A stretch of 64,000 nt of DNA, from assembly GCF_002564465.1 (NCBI RefSeq), contig NZ_NUUX01000026.1:27652-91651 (forward strand), written 5' to 3'. The notes under the pieces are model-generated. The model ran no database searches and was not told where the DNA came from. It saw only the letters and a list, made by a program, of their open reading frames with translations. Made by a program: the position numbers and the translations under genes. Shown here piece after piece: positions 14,996 to 23,213 of the stretch. The DNA comes from Bacillus sp. AFS088145 (GTDB taxonomy: Bacteria > Bacillota > Bacilli > Bacillales > Bacillaceae_G). Every line of letters begins with the position of its first letter. Positions within the stretch are counted from its first letter, which is position 1.

Positions 14996-16898
14996 ATCCA
15001 TCAATCTCCAACTGCTTTCTTTTCTTTTTCAATTCTTTCATAGAATACTCAAAGTCAGAAATTGATCTACCTAAATTAGATTTCATGACCATATTTAGTA
15101 GCCCTTCCTGCTCATTCCCTTCACCTGTACCAATTAATTCTTCTAAATTAGCAAATAATCCCCTAACTTTAGTTAATACGCGTTGCTTAACAAACAGATC
15201 GATCGCTTCTTTCCGTTCGAATTGAATATGAGAAGGAAGAGTAGGTATGTTAGCTAAATAGTTTGATAAATCTTTAATCATACGTGGAGAGATTATTCGC
15301 TCACTTAGTGAATGTTCAACTATTTTATTAAACTCATCAAAAAACTTTAATTCATCACTTGTAAGCTCAGATGCACTTAAAGTTTTCTTTGTCCAATTAC
15401 TATAGTTTTCTGCATTAATATATATTTGTGGTACAGTTTCATAAATATTTTCATTATCCATCTTTTCTGCATAATTTACGAATGAAGTTGATCTAAGTGA
15501 GATTATATTTACACGGTCTAACAGTCTTAAAGAAAACTCACTTGAAGTTTCATCAAAGTTAACTGTTCCAACAAAAATTATATTATTACCGATTCTTACT
15601 TTAGGCTTATAATATTGATTAATGACTACGTTATGATCATGGAATAGAGTAATCACTCTCTTATCCTGAGGCATTTCTAAAATTGATAGAAATTTACTAA
15701 ACCAATGTTCAATTTGAGAAAGATTCATTTCATCAAAGATCACCATATACATCCTGTGCGGAAATTGTTCTGCCTCAATCAGTAATTTCGTTAATCCCGT
15801 CTCAGAGTCTATATAAATCCCTGTAGTTGGATTTAAATAACCTAATAAATCATAATGTTCGCGATAAGATGGTGAAATTGGAACAAATAATAACTCCTTA
15901 CCAAATTCAAGTCCTAATGTTTCGCCATATATACGTGCTAATTGAGATTTCCCAGTACCACTTACACCACCTAAAATTGTTAGAGCCTGAAATTTACAAC
16001 ATATATGAAAATTAATAATATCTTTTTTTTCATATAACAACCCTTGCTGCAAACAATTTTGGTAAAATCGTTCAATAAAAGCATTTTCAGTATCATTACT
16101 CCATTCAATTGGAAAAGCTTGTTTCTCAGTAAATTCTTGCGTATAAATTAGTTCTTTGCATTCTTTTTTAAAGTTTTTACACAACTCTTCCCACTGTTTT
16201 TCGGGAATAAAATAAATTAAATGATTTAAATGAATAAAGGACTTTTTAAGTTCATCTTCATCATAATCTTGAAATGTAACTTCATTTTGTTTTTCTAAAT
16301 AACTAATATCATTCATCATCGACTTTAAAAACAAGTTGCCATATAGTCTATTTTCATAAAAGACAAATTCTGGTTGATCAAAGTCATTAAAATATTTTGG
16401 CAGATGAATTGGCAAAGAACCTTTTATAAGGCGGTTTTCGACCTCATCACGCTTTCCCTCTCCCCTAAGTTCTATGACAGGCAGAAGATGGTAGGATGTG
16501 TCCCTTTTCCCATCAAAAAACTCAACTAGATCTGCTGTAACAACTTCATTGGCATATTCAAGACGAAACATGACTAATTTAGAATCAAAAATCTTTTTTA
16601 ATCCTTCAATTATGTCATCTTTTTTCTTACTTTTAATTAGTGGTTTTATTTTACTTTCATTATTTTTATTTGCAGTTGTCCCTACAAACAAAACATCTTG
16701 AGTTGAAAAACTAGCTTTTAACTTTGATGGAATTGGAGATAAGCACTCTACATAAAAACGAATATGATCTTCATCTTCATAATAAAGTAAGCTCTGCTTC
16801 TCTTGGTCCACTACTCTTTCTGTAACAATTTTTCCAAGGAATAAAAAGTTGTGAATTTTTTTTGCTAATTTCTGGGTCAATGCGCGTTTTAATTTCAA
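14985..16898 (-). CDS. McrB-like AAA+ ATPase/GTPase subunit
   Basis: About 637 residues. A roughly 300-residue N-terminal region of unknown fold, which in McrB proteins recognises the DNA target, is followed by an AAA+ motor: Walker A GGVSGTGKS (about 310-318), Walker B VIFDEMN, sensor-1-type FVGTVNFDET and an arginine-finger-like LLDRVN. The VNFDETS segment stands where McrB has MNTADR, so nucleotide preference (GTP or ATP) cannot be stated. The TTG at 16898 is proposed because GGGGG lies 8 nt upstream; GTG 16913 or ATG 16904 are alternatives. It is the first gene of a two-gene operon with the DUF2357 nuclease. A role in defence against foreign DNA is inferred from the pairing. Confidence 0.85.
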   Translation of the reverse strand: MKLKRALTQKLAKKIHNFLFLGKIVTERVVDQEKQSLLYYEDEDHIRFYVECLSPIPSKLKASFSTQDVLFVGTTANKNNESKIKPLIKSKKKDDIIEGLKKIFDSKLVMFRLEYANEVVTADLVEFFDGKRDTSYHLLPVIELRGEGKRDEVENRLIKGSLPIHLPKYFNDFDQPEFVFYENRLYGNLFLKSMMNDISYLEKQNEVTFQDYDEDELKKSFIHLNHLIYFIPEKQWEELCKNFKKECKELIYTQEFTEKQAFPIEWSNDTENAFIERFYQNCLQQGLLYEKKDIINFHICCKFQALTILGGVSGTGKSQLARIYGETLGLEFGKELLFVPISPSYREHYDLLGYLNPTTGIYIDSETGLTKLLIEAEQFPHRMYMVIFDEMNLSQIEHWFSKFLSILEMPQDKRVITLFHDHNVVINQYYKPKVRIGNNIIFVGTVNFDETSSEFSLRLLDRVNIISLRSTSFVNYAEKMDNENIYETVPQIYINAENYSNWTKKTLSASELTSDELKFFDEFNKIVEHSLSERIISPRMIKDLSNYLANIPTLPSHIQFERKEAIDLFVKQRVLTKVRGLFANLEELIGTGEGNEQEGLLNMVMKSNLGRSISDFEYSMKELKKKRKQLEIDGYVN

Positions 16899-16979
16899 GG
16901 TCATTTCCCCCACTTTCCGACATTTCTCCTACATTTTACGTTCATAGTATAGAAATTATGAATAATACGGCCTTTTTAA

Positions 16980-17010
16980 AAATAAAAACACCCAGGTAAA
17001 CCTGAGTGTT
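16980..17010 (-). terminator. terminator hairpin bordering repeat B copy 1
   Basis: On the minus strand AACACTCAGGT pairs with ACCTGGGTGTT, followed by TTTATTTTT. A degenerate second copy of the same sequence (CCCAGGTAAAATTAAGTGTT) lies at 17172-17191 on the other side of the repeat. It would end the transcript of the acetyltransferase at 17230. Confidence 0.65.
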
Positions 17011-17191
17011 AAACTACCCTCCAGACGCTCGTTTTCTTCGTTACTTCGCCTATCTGAGTGCCCTTACCGTCTAAGGTAACTCCGCTCCTCTCCAGGCTTC
17101 GCGCTGTGACAAACAAGCGCTTGCAAAAAGTTTGATATTCAAGCATTTAGTACTTTATCTACAAGCTATCTCCCAGGTAAAATTAAGTGTT
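17011..17191 (+). repeat. intergenic repeat family B, copy 1
   Basis: A GC-richer block containing CGCTCGTTTTCTTCGTTACT, GTAACTCCGCTCCTCTCCAG and GGCTTCGCGC..ACAAGCGCTTGC, matching the block at 29274-29435 in the same orientation with substitutions. It has no open reading frame. It is bordered by two versions of one terminator sequence. Confidence 0.75.
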
Positions 17192-17229
17192 TCTTAATGA
17201 CTATAGTCCTTTAAAATTTTATATTTCGG

Positions 17230-17715
17230 TTATAGCATTAATTGATAATAGACAATATCAAGCCATTGATTAAATTTCTTGCCCACTTTATAAAAATGAC
17301 CTACCTTTTTATATCCTAATTTCTCATGTAATCTTTCGCTCACTTCGTTTCCGCTAGTAATACAAGATATAATTGTAAAGTGACCTAATTTTTTGGCAGT
17401 TTCAATCATCTCAGTCATTAATGCCTTCGCTAGTCCTTTTCGACGATGATCAGGATGAATATATACAGATAGTTCAACCGTATGTTTATATGCATCTTTT
17501 TCCTTAAACTGTGTAAGTGAACAATACCCAGTTACTTGACCATTTTCTTTAGAAACAATGACTGGGTAAAGCTCGTTATGGTTGGCAAACCATTTTTTCA
17601 TTTCTTCTTCTGTTTTTATTTTCATATCAAATGTTGCTGTAGTGTTTAGAATTGCATCATTATAAATTGTTACAATTTCTAGTACATCTTCTTTTGTTGC
17701 AAACAGAATTTCCAT
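17230..17715 (-). CDS. GNAT N-acetyltransferase, phosphinothricin acetyltransferase-like
   Basis: 161 residues from the ATG at 17715, with AAGAGGAAG before it. YNDAILNTTATFD at the N-terminus, VYIHPDHRRKGLAKALM (motif A, RRKGLA) and HEKLGYKKVGHF are characteristic of the phosphinothricin/methionine-sulfone acetyltransferase branch (YwnH-like). The enzyme would acetylate a small amino compound; the substrate is not determinable from sequence. It is transcribed alone, and repeat B copy 1 follows it. Confidence 0.85.
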   Translation of the reverse strand: MEILFATKEDVLEIVTIYNDAILNTTATFDMKIKTEEEMKKWFANHNELYPVIVSKENGQVTGYCSLTQFKEKDAYKHTVELSVYIHPDHRRKGLAKALMTEMIETAKKLGHFTIISCITSGNEVSERLHEKLGYKKVGHFYKVGKKFNQWLDIVYYQLML

Positions 17716-17870
17716 TCTTCTTCCTCTTCTCACGTTTTATCTTTCCATCCATTGTACATGACAAAAATTGATTTTCAACATTCGTATAAAAAAATCCTTA
17801 CATCTAAACATGCACAGTGTTTAGGCTCCTTACATATACTGCGTTAGTCAGAATGATAGGAGGTATGAAT

Positions 17871-18356
17871 ATGAGTGAAAAAGAAAAAAACAACGCTCAA
17901 GATGAAAAACAAAGTCATTCATCTATTGATCTTCAACATTATTTAAAAAAGGTGGATGATCTAATAGATCAGTCGCCAATTAGAGGTCTTTTTGATGAGA
18001 TTGATAAATTCTTTCATAAGCATGGAGTTTTTTCCTCAATCGGTGTAGAGATTATTGAAAACGGTGAGGAATTAATCATTCAGGCAAGTATGCCAGGTGT
18101 AAGTAAAGAACAAATTTATATGGACATTGAAGGAACAATCCTAACAATTGGCTTAAAAACTGATACGACTACTGAAGTACAAAACGATCAATCAAATTAC
18201 TCCTATAAAAAATATTCTTATAGCCAATCCCAAAGAGTTGTAAAATTACCTTACCCAATTAATGCAACAACAGCAACTGCAAAATACGAAAACGGTATGC
18301 TTGTCATAAAAGGTACAAAATTACCTGAATACCAAAAACAAATCTTTTTAGACTAA
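17871..18356 (+). CDS. small heat-shock protein, Hsp20/alpha-crystallin family
   Basis: 161 residues from the ATG at 17871, which has AGGAGGTATGAAT upstream. The N-terminal 65 residues are variable and polar. The alpha-crystallin domain covers about residues 68-155, with EELIIQASMPGVSKEQIYMD and the closing signature YENGMLVIKGTK. These holdases bind unfolding proteins; in Bacillus several are spore-coat related (CotM, CotP). Genomic context does not separate these roles. Single gene with its own terminator region. Confidence 0.85.
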   Translation: MSEKEKNNAQDEKQSHSSIDLQHYLKKVDDLIDQSPIRGLFDEIDKFFHKHGVFSSIGVEIIENGEELIIQASMPGVSKEQIYMDIEGTILTIGLKTDTTTEVQNDQSNYSYKKYSYSQSQRVVKLPYPINATTATAKYENGMLVIKGTKLPEYQKQIFLD

Positions 18357-18431
18357 ATACCGACAACTAAAAGTAAATCCGATGAAGGTCGGTGTTTTAA
18401 CAGTCAAAACAATTAATTAAATTCAAATAAA

Positions 18432-18464
18432 AAAACTGAGTATCTTTTAGAAACTCAGTTTTTT
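18432..18464. terminator. bidirectional terminator
   Basis: AAACTGAGT/ACTCAGTTT stem followed by a T-run on both strands, between the convergent hsp20 and SCO genes. Confidence 0.8.
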
Positions 18465-18501
18465 ATTAAATAAATAGAAAATCTTTTACTTAAACGTAAG
18501 C

Positions 18502-19086
18502 TTATTTCCCTGTCAAAGTTTCAATATCAGATAAAATCTCATCAAATGGTACATTACTTACACCACTATAATCTTTAACGATTTTTCCGTTTTGATCAAT
18601 TAAATAAAATTTAGTACCATGGATAACTTGTGAATTGTTTTCAGGTTTTTTAACAATCGTTTTAAAATTTTCAGATGCAAATTTTTCAATGTGTTTTTGA
18701 GAATATCCCGTTAAAAAATTCCAATTACTAAAATCAGCATTAAATTTATTTGCGAATGTAGTTAATAATTGTGGAGTATCAACTTCAGGATCAATACTAA
18801 ATGAGATGAAGTCTACATTTAACTTCTTCTCTGCAGCCTTTTGTTGAAGTTTTGCCATATTTGCTGTCATTGGCGGACAAACTGTTTCACAACTTGTAAA
18901 TATAAAATCTGTTAGCCAGACTTTTCCTTTTAAATCTTTTGTTCCAAAAGTTTTACCGTCCTGGTTAGTGTATGTAAATTTTTCTAAATCCCAATTTAAA
19001 GGATTTTCTATTTTATTTCCACAGCCACTTAATAATGCCAGACATAAAATCATTATTAATGTCACAAATACCGTATTTCTCTTCAT
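18502..19086 (-). CDS. SCO1/SenC-family lipoprotein (BsSCO-like)
   Basis: 194 residues from the ATG at 19086 (GGGGGAT upstream). A lipoprotein signal ends in the lipobox LLSGC. The thioredoxin-like domain has the copper-binding CETVCPP motif and the distal histidine in VIHGTKFY. SCO proteins deliver copper to, or reduce thiols of, the CuA site of cytochrome c oxidase, outside the membrane. B. subtilis YpmQ is the closest well-known relative. It is a single gene, convergent with hsp20. Confidence 0.9.
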   Translation of the reverse strand: MKRNTVFVTLIMILCLALLSGCGNKIENPLNWDLEKFTYTNQDGKTFGTKDLKGKVWLTDFIFTSCETVCPPMTANMAKLQQKAAEKKLNVDFISFSIDPEVDTPQLLTTFANKFNADFSNWNFLTGYSQKHIEKFASENFKTIVKKPENNSQVIHGTKFYLIDQNGKIVKDYSGVSNVPFDEILSDIETLTGK

Positions 19087-19256
19087 ACTTATCCCCCTAT
19101 GTTGCATTGTACTTGTCCATTGTATCAAAAACAGATCGTTTCTTTCTAATAATTTAAACTAATTAACATATATATTTAAAATTTTTCAAATGATATTTTT
19201 ACAAAGTAAAGTTAAACTAAACATATTGATAAAGAATCTTGAAAGGATGACTGATA

Positions 19257-20210
19257 ATGGCAAATAAAAAATATGAAAATTTAGACACGAGTTATCGTAA
19301 AACTTTTAAAGATTTTATCAAATGCGGAATCGAAAGAAGTAAGGCAAAAAAGGATTATAGTAGTGTAATTCAACAATGTAGTCATAAAAAAATCTCCTAT
19401 TTAAAGGAAAATCGTGATAAAACAACAATTACTTGGATTGGACACTCTACTTTTTTAATTCAAATAAAAGGAGTCAATATATTAACTGATCCTGTTTATG
19501 CTAATCAAATGGCTCTTAAAAAACGATTGTCAAAACCAGGAATACTTATATCAGAATTACCTCCAATTGACATAATTTGTATTTCTCATGGTCACTATGA
19601 TCATCTAGATTTTAATACATTACGACATTTCCCTAAAAAAACACGATTTATTTTACCGATCGGCTTGAAACAAAAATTTGTTAGTAAAGGCTTTAACAAT
19701 GTACATGAAATGAAATGGTGGGAGTCAAAAGACTTTTTAGGGATCATTATTTCATTTGTACCTTCTCAGCACTGGACGAAGAGAACTTTATTTGACAGGA
19801 ATAAGTCACATTGGGGTGGATTTGTATTCAAAACGTCCAATGATTGTATATATCACGTTGGTGACAGTGCTTATTTTTCAGGATTCAAGGAAATCGGTAA
19901 AAAATTTCAAATTGATACTGCAATTATTCCAATTGGAGCATATGAACCTGAATGGTTTATGAAACACAACCATATGTCACCTGAAGAAGCTGTTCAAGCG
20001 TTTTTAGATTTAAACGCAAAGTTATTTATCCCAATGCATTACGGAACATTTAAACTTGCAGATGATACTCCATTAGAGGCTCTAGAGCGATTATGTTCTG
20101 AATGGAAAAGGAAAAAAATAAAACCCGAAAAGCTTAAAATTTCTTTACTTGGTGAAACACTTCACCCCTCAATGGTTGGCAATAAAAAAGAAGAAGCCAT
20201 TCTTTATTAA
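19257..20210 (+). CDS. MBL-fold metallo-hydrolase, NAPE-PLD/UlaG-like
   Basis: 317 residues. WIGHSTFLIQIKG, then the metal motif SHGHYDHLD (HxHxDH), VPSQHWTKRT, HVGDSAYFSGF and PMHYGTFKL mark the N-acylphosphatidylethanolamine phospholipase D-like branch of metallo-beta-lactamase-fold enzymes. Bacterial members hydrolyse phosphodiester or lactone bonds; the substrate is unknown here. No signal peptide, so it is cytoplasmic. The ribosome binding site is AAAGGATG. Its own terminator overlaps the end of the coding region. Confidence 0.85.
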   Translation: MANKKYENLDTSYRKTFKDFIKCGIERSKAKKDYSSVIQQCSHKKISYLKENRDKTTITWIGHSTFLIQIKGVNILTDPVYANQMALKKRLSKPGILISELPPIDIICISHGHYDHLDFNTLRHFPKKTRFILPIGLKQKFVSKGFNNVHEMKWWESKDFLGIIISFVPSQHWTKRTLFDRNKSHWGGFVFKTSNDCIYHVGDSAYFSGFKEIGKKFQIDTAIIPIGAYEPEWFMKHNHMSPEEAVQAFLDLNAKLFIPMHYGTFKLADDTPLEALERLCSEWKRKKIKPEKLKISLLGETLHPSMVGNKKEEAILY

Positions 20211-20224
20211 GCTTCTTCTTTCTT
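20187..20224. terminator. terminator overlapping the end of the MBL gene
   Basis: AAAGAAGAAGC/GCTTCTTCTTT stem; the 5' arm encodes the last lysine/glutamate codons. Usable in both directions between convergent genes. Confidence 0.75.
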
Positions 20225-20255
20225 ATATTAAAAAATGAAATGTTGAATATAAAAT

Positions 20256-21098
20256 CTATTCAGCATAAAAAACGAACCCTATAGCACCTTTTCCTGTATG
20301 TGTACTAATTACTGGAGTTGTATAATCAGTTTCATCTAATTCAAGGTTTGTTAACTGTTGTATTGATTTTCTAAGAGTCTCTGCAAGCTCAGTAGCATCT
20401 GCATGTGCAATTCCTACACCTTTTATCGTTTTTCCAAGTGTGTCTTGTTCAAAATATTTAGTTAAAGTTTTTACTACTTGCTGATGGCTACGCACTTTAC
20501 CAACTGGAGAATAAACTCCACCTTCAAGTGATGCAATCGGTTTAATATTTAGTAATGACCCAATGAAGGCTTTACCCTTTCCAATTCTTCCACCTTTAAC
20601 TAAGTTTTCAAGAGTATCTACCATGATATATAAATACGTACTATTTTTAATTTCTGTAAGTCGGTTAACTATGTCTTCAACTGTGGATCCCTCTTCAGCC
20701 ATTTGTGCTGCCTCGATGACTTGAAAAGCCATTGCTCTTGTTATAAAAGCTGAATCGATTACTGTTACATCACCTTCAACCATCCCTGCAGCTGCACTTG
20801 CGGTTGAATAAGTACCACTTAAACCGCTAGATAAGTGAATTGAAATGACTTTACTTCCATCGGCTGTCAATTTTTCAAATGTTTCTACAAATGTACCTAC
20901 AGCTGGTTGAGATGTTTTTGGCAATTCAACTGATTGTTGCATTTCATCAATAAATTGCTTTGGAGATATATTAACCCCATCTAAATATGTTCCACCATTT
21001 ATTTGAATTGTTAAAGGAATGACTGTTATATTTAAATTTTCAATTTCTTCTTTTAATAAGTCGGCCGTTGAGTCAGTTACAATCTTAATGTTTGCCAA
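20256..21098 (-). CDS. DegV-family fatty-acid-binding protein
   Basis: A 280-residue DegV protein: KIVTDSTADL at the start, SQPAVGTFVETFEKL, the lipid-contact motif SSGLSGTYSTA, VDTLENLVKGGRIGK and a closing HTGKGAIGFVF. DegV/FakB proteins hold a fatty acid for the kinase FakA; specificity is not evident. The start is a TTG with only a weak upstream AAGAAAG. It lies upstream of tatA in the opposite sense of numbering but is not obviously in an operon. Confidence 0.9.
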   Translation of the reverse strand: MANIKIVTDSTADLLKEEIENLNITVIPLTIQINGGTYLDGVNISPKQFIDEMQQSVELPKTSQPAVGTFVETFEKLTADGSKVISIHLSSGLSGTYSTASAAAGMVEGDVTVIDSAFITRAMAFQVIEAAQMAEEGSTVEDIVNRLTEIKNSTYLYIMVDTLENLVKGGRIGKGKAFIGSLLNIKPIASLEGGVYSPVGKVRSHQQVVKTLTKYFEQDTLGKTIKGVGIAHADATELAETLRKSIQQLTNLELDETDYTTPVISTHTGKGAIGFVFYAE

Positions 21099-21303
21099 TC
21101 AATTCACATCTTTCTTCTCTAAAATTCTACAAAATTTGCAAAGCAAATTCATTATATCATTTTTACTATAAGTTAACAGTAAATATTAAAGTTCCATTAA
21201 AATTTCAATATTTGTTTAAAAATCCTATTGACATAAGGGAGAGTTTTAAATTAGCGATGGAAAAGATGAGGCTTTTGAATAAAATGGATAGATGGAGAAT
21301 TTT

Positions 21304-21335
21304 CAAAAAAAAAACTCGGTACCTTTACCGAGTCT
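21304..21335 (-). terminator. terminator of tatA
   Basis: On the minus strand ACTCGGTA/TACCGAGT stem followed by nine T residues, directly after the tatA stop codon. Confidence 0.85.
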
Positions 21336-21344
21336 TTTACTGAT

Positions 21345-21527
21345 TTATTTGCCGTTCTTTTCGTCTTTGTCTTCTAAAAGATCATTTGTTAATCCTTGTG
21401 TAGAACGCTTAAATTCTCTAAGTGTATCACCAAATGCTCTTCCGATTTCAGGTAATTTTTTTGGTCCAAATATAATTAACGCTAAAATTAAAATTAAAAT
21501 TAAACCTGGAAAGCCTATGTTAGCCAT
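21345..21527 (-). CDS. tatA: TatA/E twin-arginine translocase subunit
   Basis: 60 residues from the ATG at 21527 (GGGGAAAATA upstream). A single membrane helix ([15 protein letters not shown]), the [20 protein letters not shown] hinge plus amphipathic helix and a charged tail are typical of TatA. There is no tatC nearby, so this is a free-standing copy, like TatAc of B. subtilis; its partner TatC must be elsewhere. It forms the pore part of the Tat export system for folded proteins. Confidence 0.95.
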   Translation of the reverse strand: MANIGFPGLILILILALIIFGPKKLPEIGRAFGDTLREFKRSTQGLTNDLLEDKDEKNGK

Positions 21528-21706
21528 TATTTTCCCCCAACTTCCATCCACTATTAATAAGTAAGTACCAAACTTTCCTTATATAGTAATATTGTCAAAA
21601 ATTTGATCATTCGTCAAATAATTTCAAGGAATTTTAATAAATTTTAATAACTTATTTAGTTTTAGTTTACATAATTATGTTATCTGTTCAATTTATTATT
21701 ATTAAA

Positions 21707-22753
21707 TTAAATTAATTTTTCTTTAAACTGTAAATACTCTTCTTTATTACTAGGTACTACTAAAGCACCGCTTTGAATTTTATCCTTATACTCATTAACC
21801 TTTACTAAAATTGGGTCCTCTACATTATTATCCGCCAGTATTAATTTTATACCATCTTCATTTAAACCATAAATTAACGTTTTACCACCATGAAATTCAT
21901 TCGATTTTGTTTGTTTAGCTAAATCATATACTGCCTGATCAATTTTTTTCACAAGTGAGATAAGAGTTACGTTTTCAGGTAAACCGTGTTTATACTCATC
22001 ACGGTCAGCTCCTATTACCCATACTTCTTTTTGATTTGATCTCCTAATCTTTTTTGCAGTAGTAAATACGCCTTTACTGGTTAAACCCGCTACTGGAAAA
22101 ATTATATCAACGTCTTTCATAAAAAAGTCATTTGCTATTCTTGAACCTATTTTAGCGTCATTAAAGGTATTTGAGTACGCTGTTAGAACTTCAATTTCTT
22201 TATTTACTGATTTTACTCCAGAAATAAATCCATACTTATATCTGTTTATAATTTCATTGTCGTCCCCACCGATAAATCCAATTTTTTTTGTTTTTGTTTT
22301 CATTGCTGCTACTACACCTGCTAAAAAACTTCCGTCTTGTTCAGTAAAATTAATACTAATTACATTTGGTTGGTCAACTCTTGAATCAATCACACCAAAT
22401 TTAGTACTTTTATTGTTTTCTGCAACTTTGTTCAATACAGAAGATAAATTATTACCTATACCAATAATCAAATCATAATTTGCATCAGCCATTTTAGTAA
22501 TTTTCTTTTCAAAACCTTTAGTACTACTTGTTGTAATGTATTTATAATTCTTATCTTTTTTTAAATTTTCCTCTTTTGCAAATTTAGAAATACCTTTCAT
22601 AGCAATTGAGTTTAAATAACTATTATTTTTACCATTTGAATTTGAGACAATCCCTATTTTGAAAGTATTACTAGACTCTTGATTATTACTGCAAGCCGAA
22701 ATGACGACTGCAATTATCGAAATTAAGATTAATGCAGTCTTTTTTATATACAA
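21707..22753 (-). CDS. BMP-family substrate-binding lipoprotein (nucleoside-type), no transporter nearby
   Basis: About 348 residues. The lipoprotein signal ends in VISAC. The mature part matches the basic membrane lipoprotein family (PnrA/NupN): FKIGIVSNSNGKNNSYLN, DLIIGIGNNLSSV, GFIGGDDNEIINRYKYGF, IIFPVAGLTSKGVF, WVIGADRDEY. Family members bind purine nucleosides for ABC importers. Here no permease or ATPase gene follows, so it is an orphan binding protein, or works with components encoded elsewhere. The TTG at 22753 is 7 nt after GAGGTG; the ATG at 22759 nearly touches that site. Confidence 0.8.
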   Translation of the reverse strand: MYIKKTALILISIIAVVISACSNNQESSNTFKIGIVSNSNGKNNSYLNSIAMKGISKFAKEENLKKDKNYKYITTSSTKGFEKKITKMADANYDLIIGIGNNLSSVLNKVAENNKSTKFGVIDSRVDQPNVISINFTEQDGSFLAGVVAAMKTKTKKIGFIGGDDNEIINRYKYGFISGVKSVNKEIEVLTAYSNTFNDAKIGSRIANDFFMKDVDIIFPVAGLTSKGVFTTAKKIRRSNQKEVWVIGADRDEYKHGLPENVTLISLVKKIDQAVYDLAKQTKSNEFHGGKTLIYGLNEDGIKLILADNNVEDPILVKVNEYKDKIQSGALVVPSNKEEYLQFKEKLI

Positions 22754-22868
22754 AATCATTCACCTCATTCGAATACAATTATTTCTAGTATGAATTTTCG
22801 ATTATTGTTTTATTCGTTGAAAAGAAGAGGGATTAGGAAATTGAGGGTTTTTGGATCTGAAATTTTTA

Positions 22869-22895
22869 AAAGCAGGAAGTAATACCTCCTGCTTT
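22869..22895 (-). terminator. hairpin downstream of iadA, beyond repeat A
   Basis: AAAGCAGG/CCTGCTTT stem; on the minus strand it is followed by TTAAAAATTT, a weak tail. It could end the iadA transcript after it crosses repeat A copy 2. Confidence 0.5.
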
Positions 22896-22929
22896 CGTTG
22901 CTAAAAATATTCTTATTATTAATTATCAA

Positions 22930-23081
22930 ATTTTCGTAAAAGGAGTTAAGTGTTGTTGATTTCCAATACAAGATGCGATGCTCGCTTTCCATGGGGCGAG
23001 ATTCTTGAGTCCCCTAAGTCACGTTCGTTCCTGTGGGGTCTTTAGCCTTCCCGCTTATCCCATAGGAGTCGAGCAACATTG
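22930..23081 (-). repeat. intergenic repeat family A, copy 2
   Basis: The inverse complement matches 7355-7500 over its length: CTCCTATGGGATAAGCGGGA, TCTCGCCCCATGGAAAGCGA, and the shared right end GGAAATCAACA..CTCCTTTTACGAAA. The middle differs, so the copies are diverged. No coding capacity; the short minus-strand frame across it is accidental. Confidence 0.8.
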
Positions 23082-23213
23082 TCTGCAATAAATTCTTATC
23101 AGATAGCCTTTACTTAGAGTAAACTAACCGTTGTTTTTTAATCAGTTTTTAGCTCAAATAAGAACGAAATACGCTTTCACATTGATCGTTTAATATTTCT
23201 ACTACTTAAACAT

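Noticed and set aside
13124..16898. Possible type I or II restriction-modification system
   Set aside because: No methyltransferase or specificity-subunit gene lies within the window on either side.
22810..22992. 60-residue minus-strand open frame over repeat A copy 2
   Set aside because: It crosses the repeat border and a hairpin and has no family resemblance; the other repeat copy does not keep the frame.
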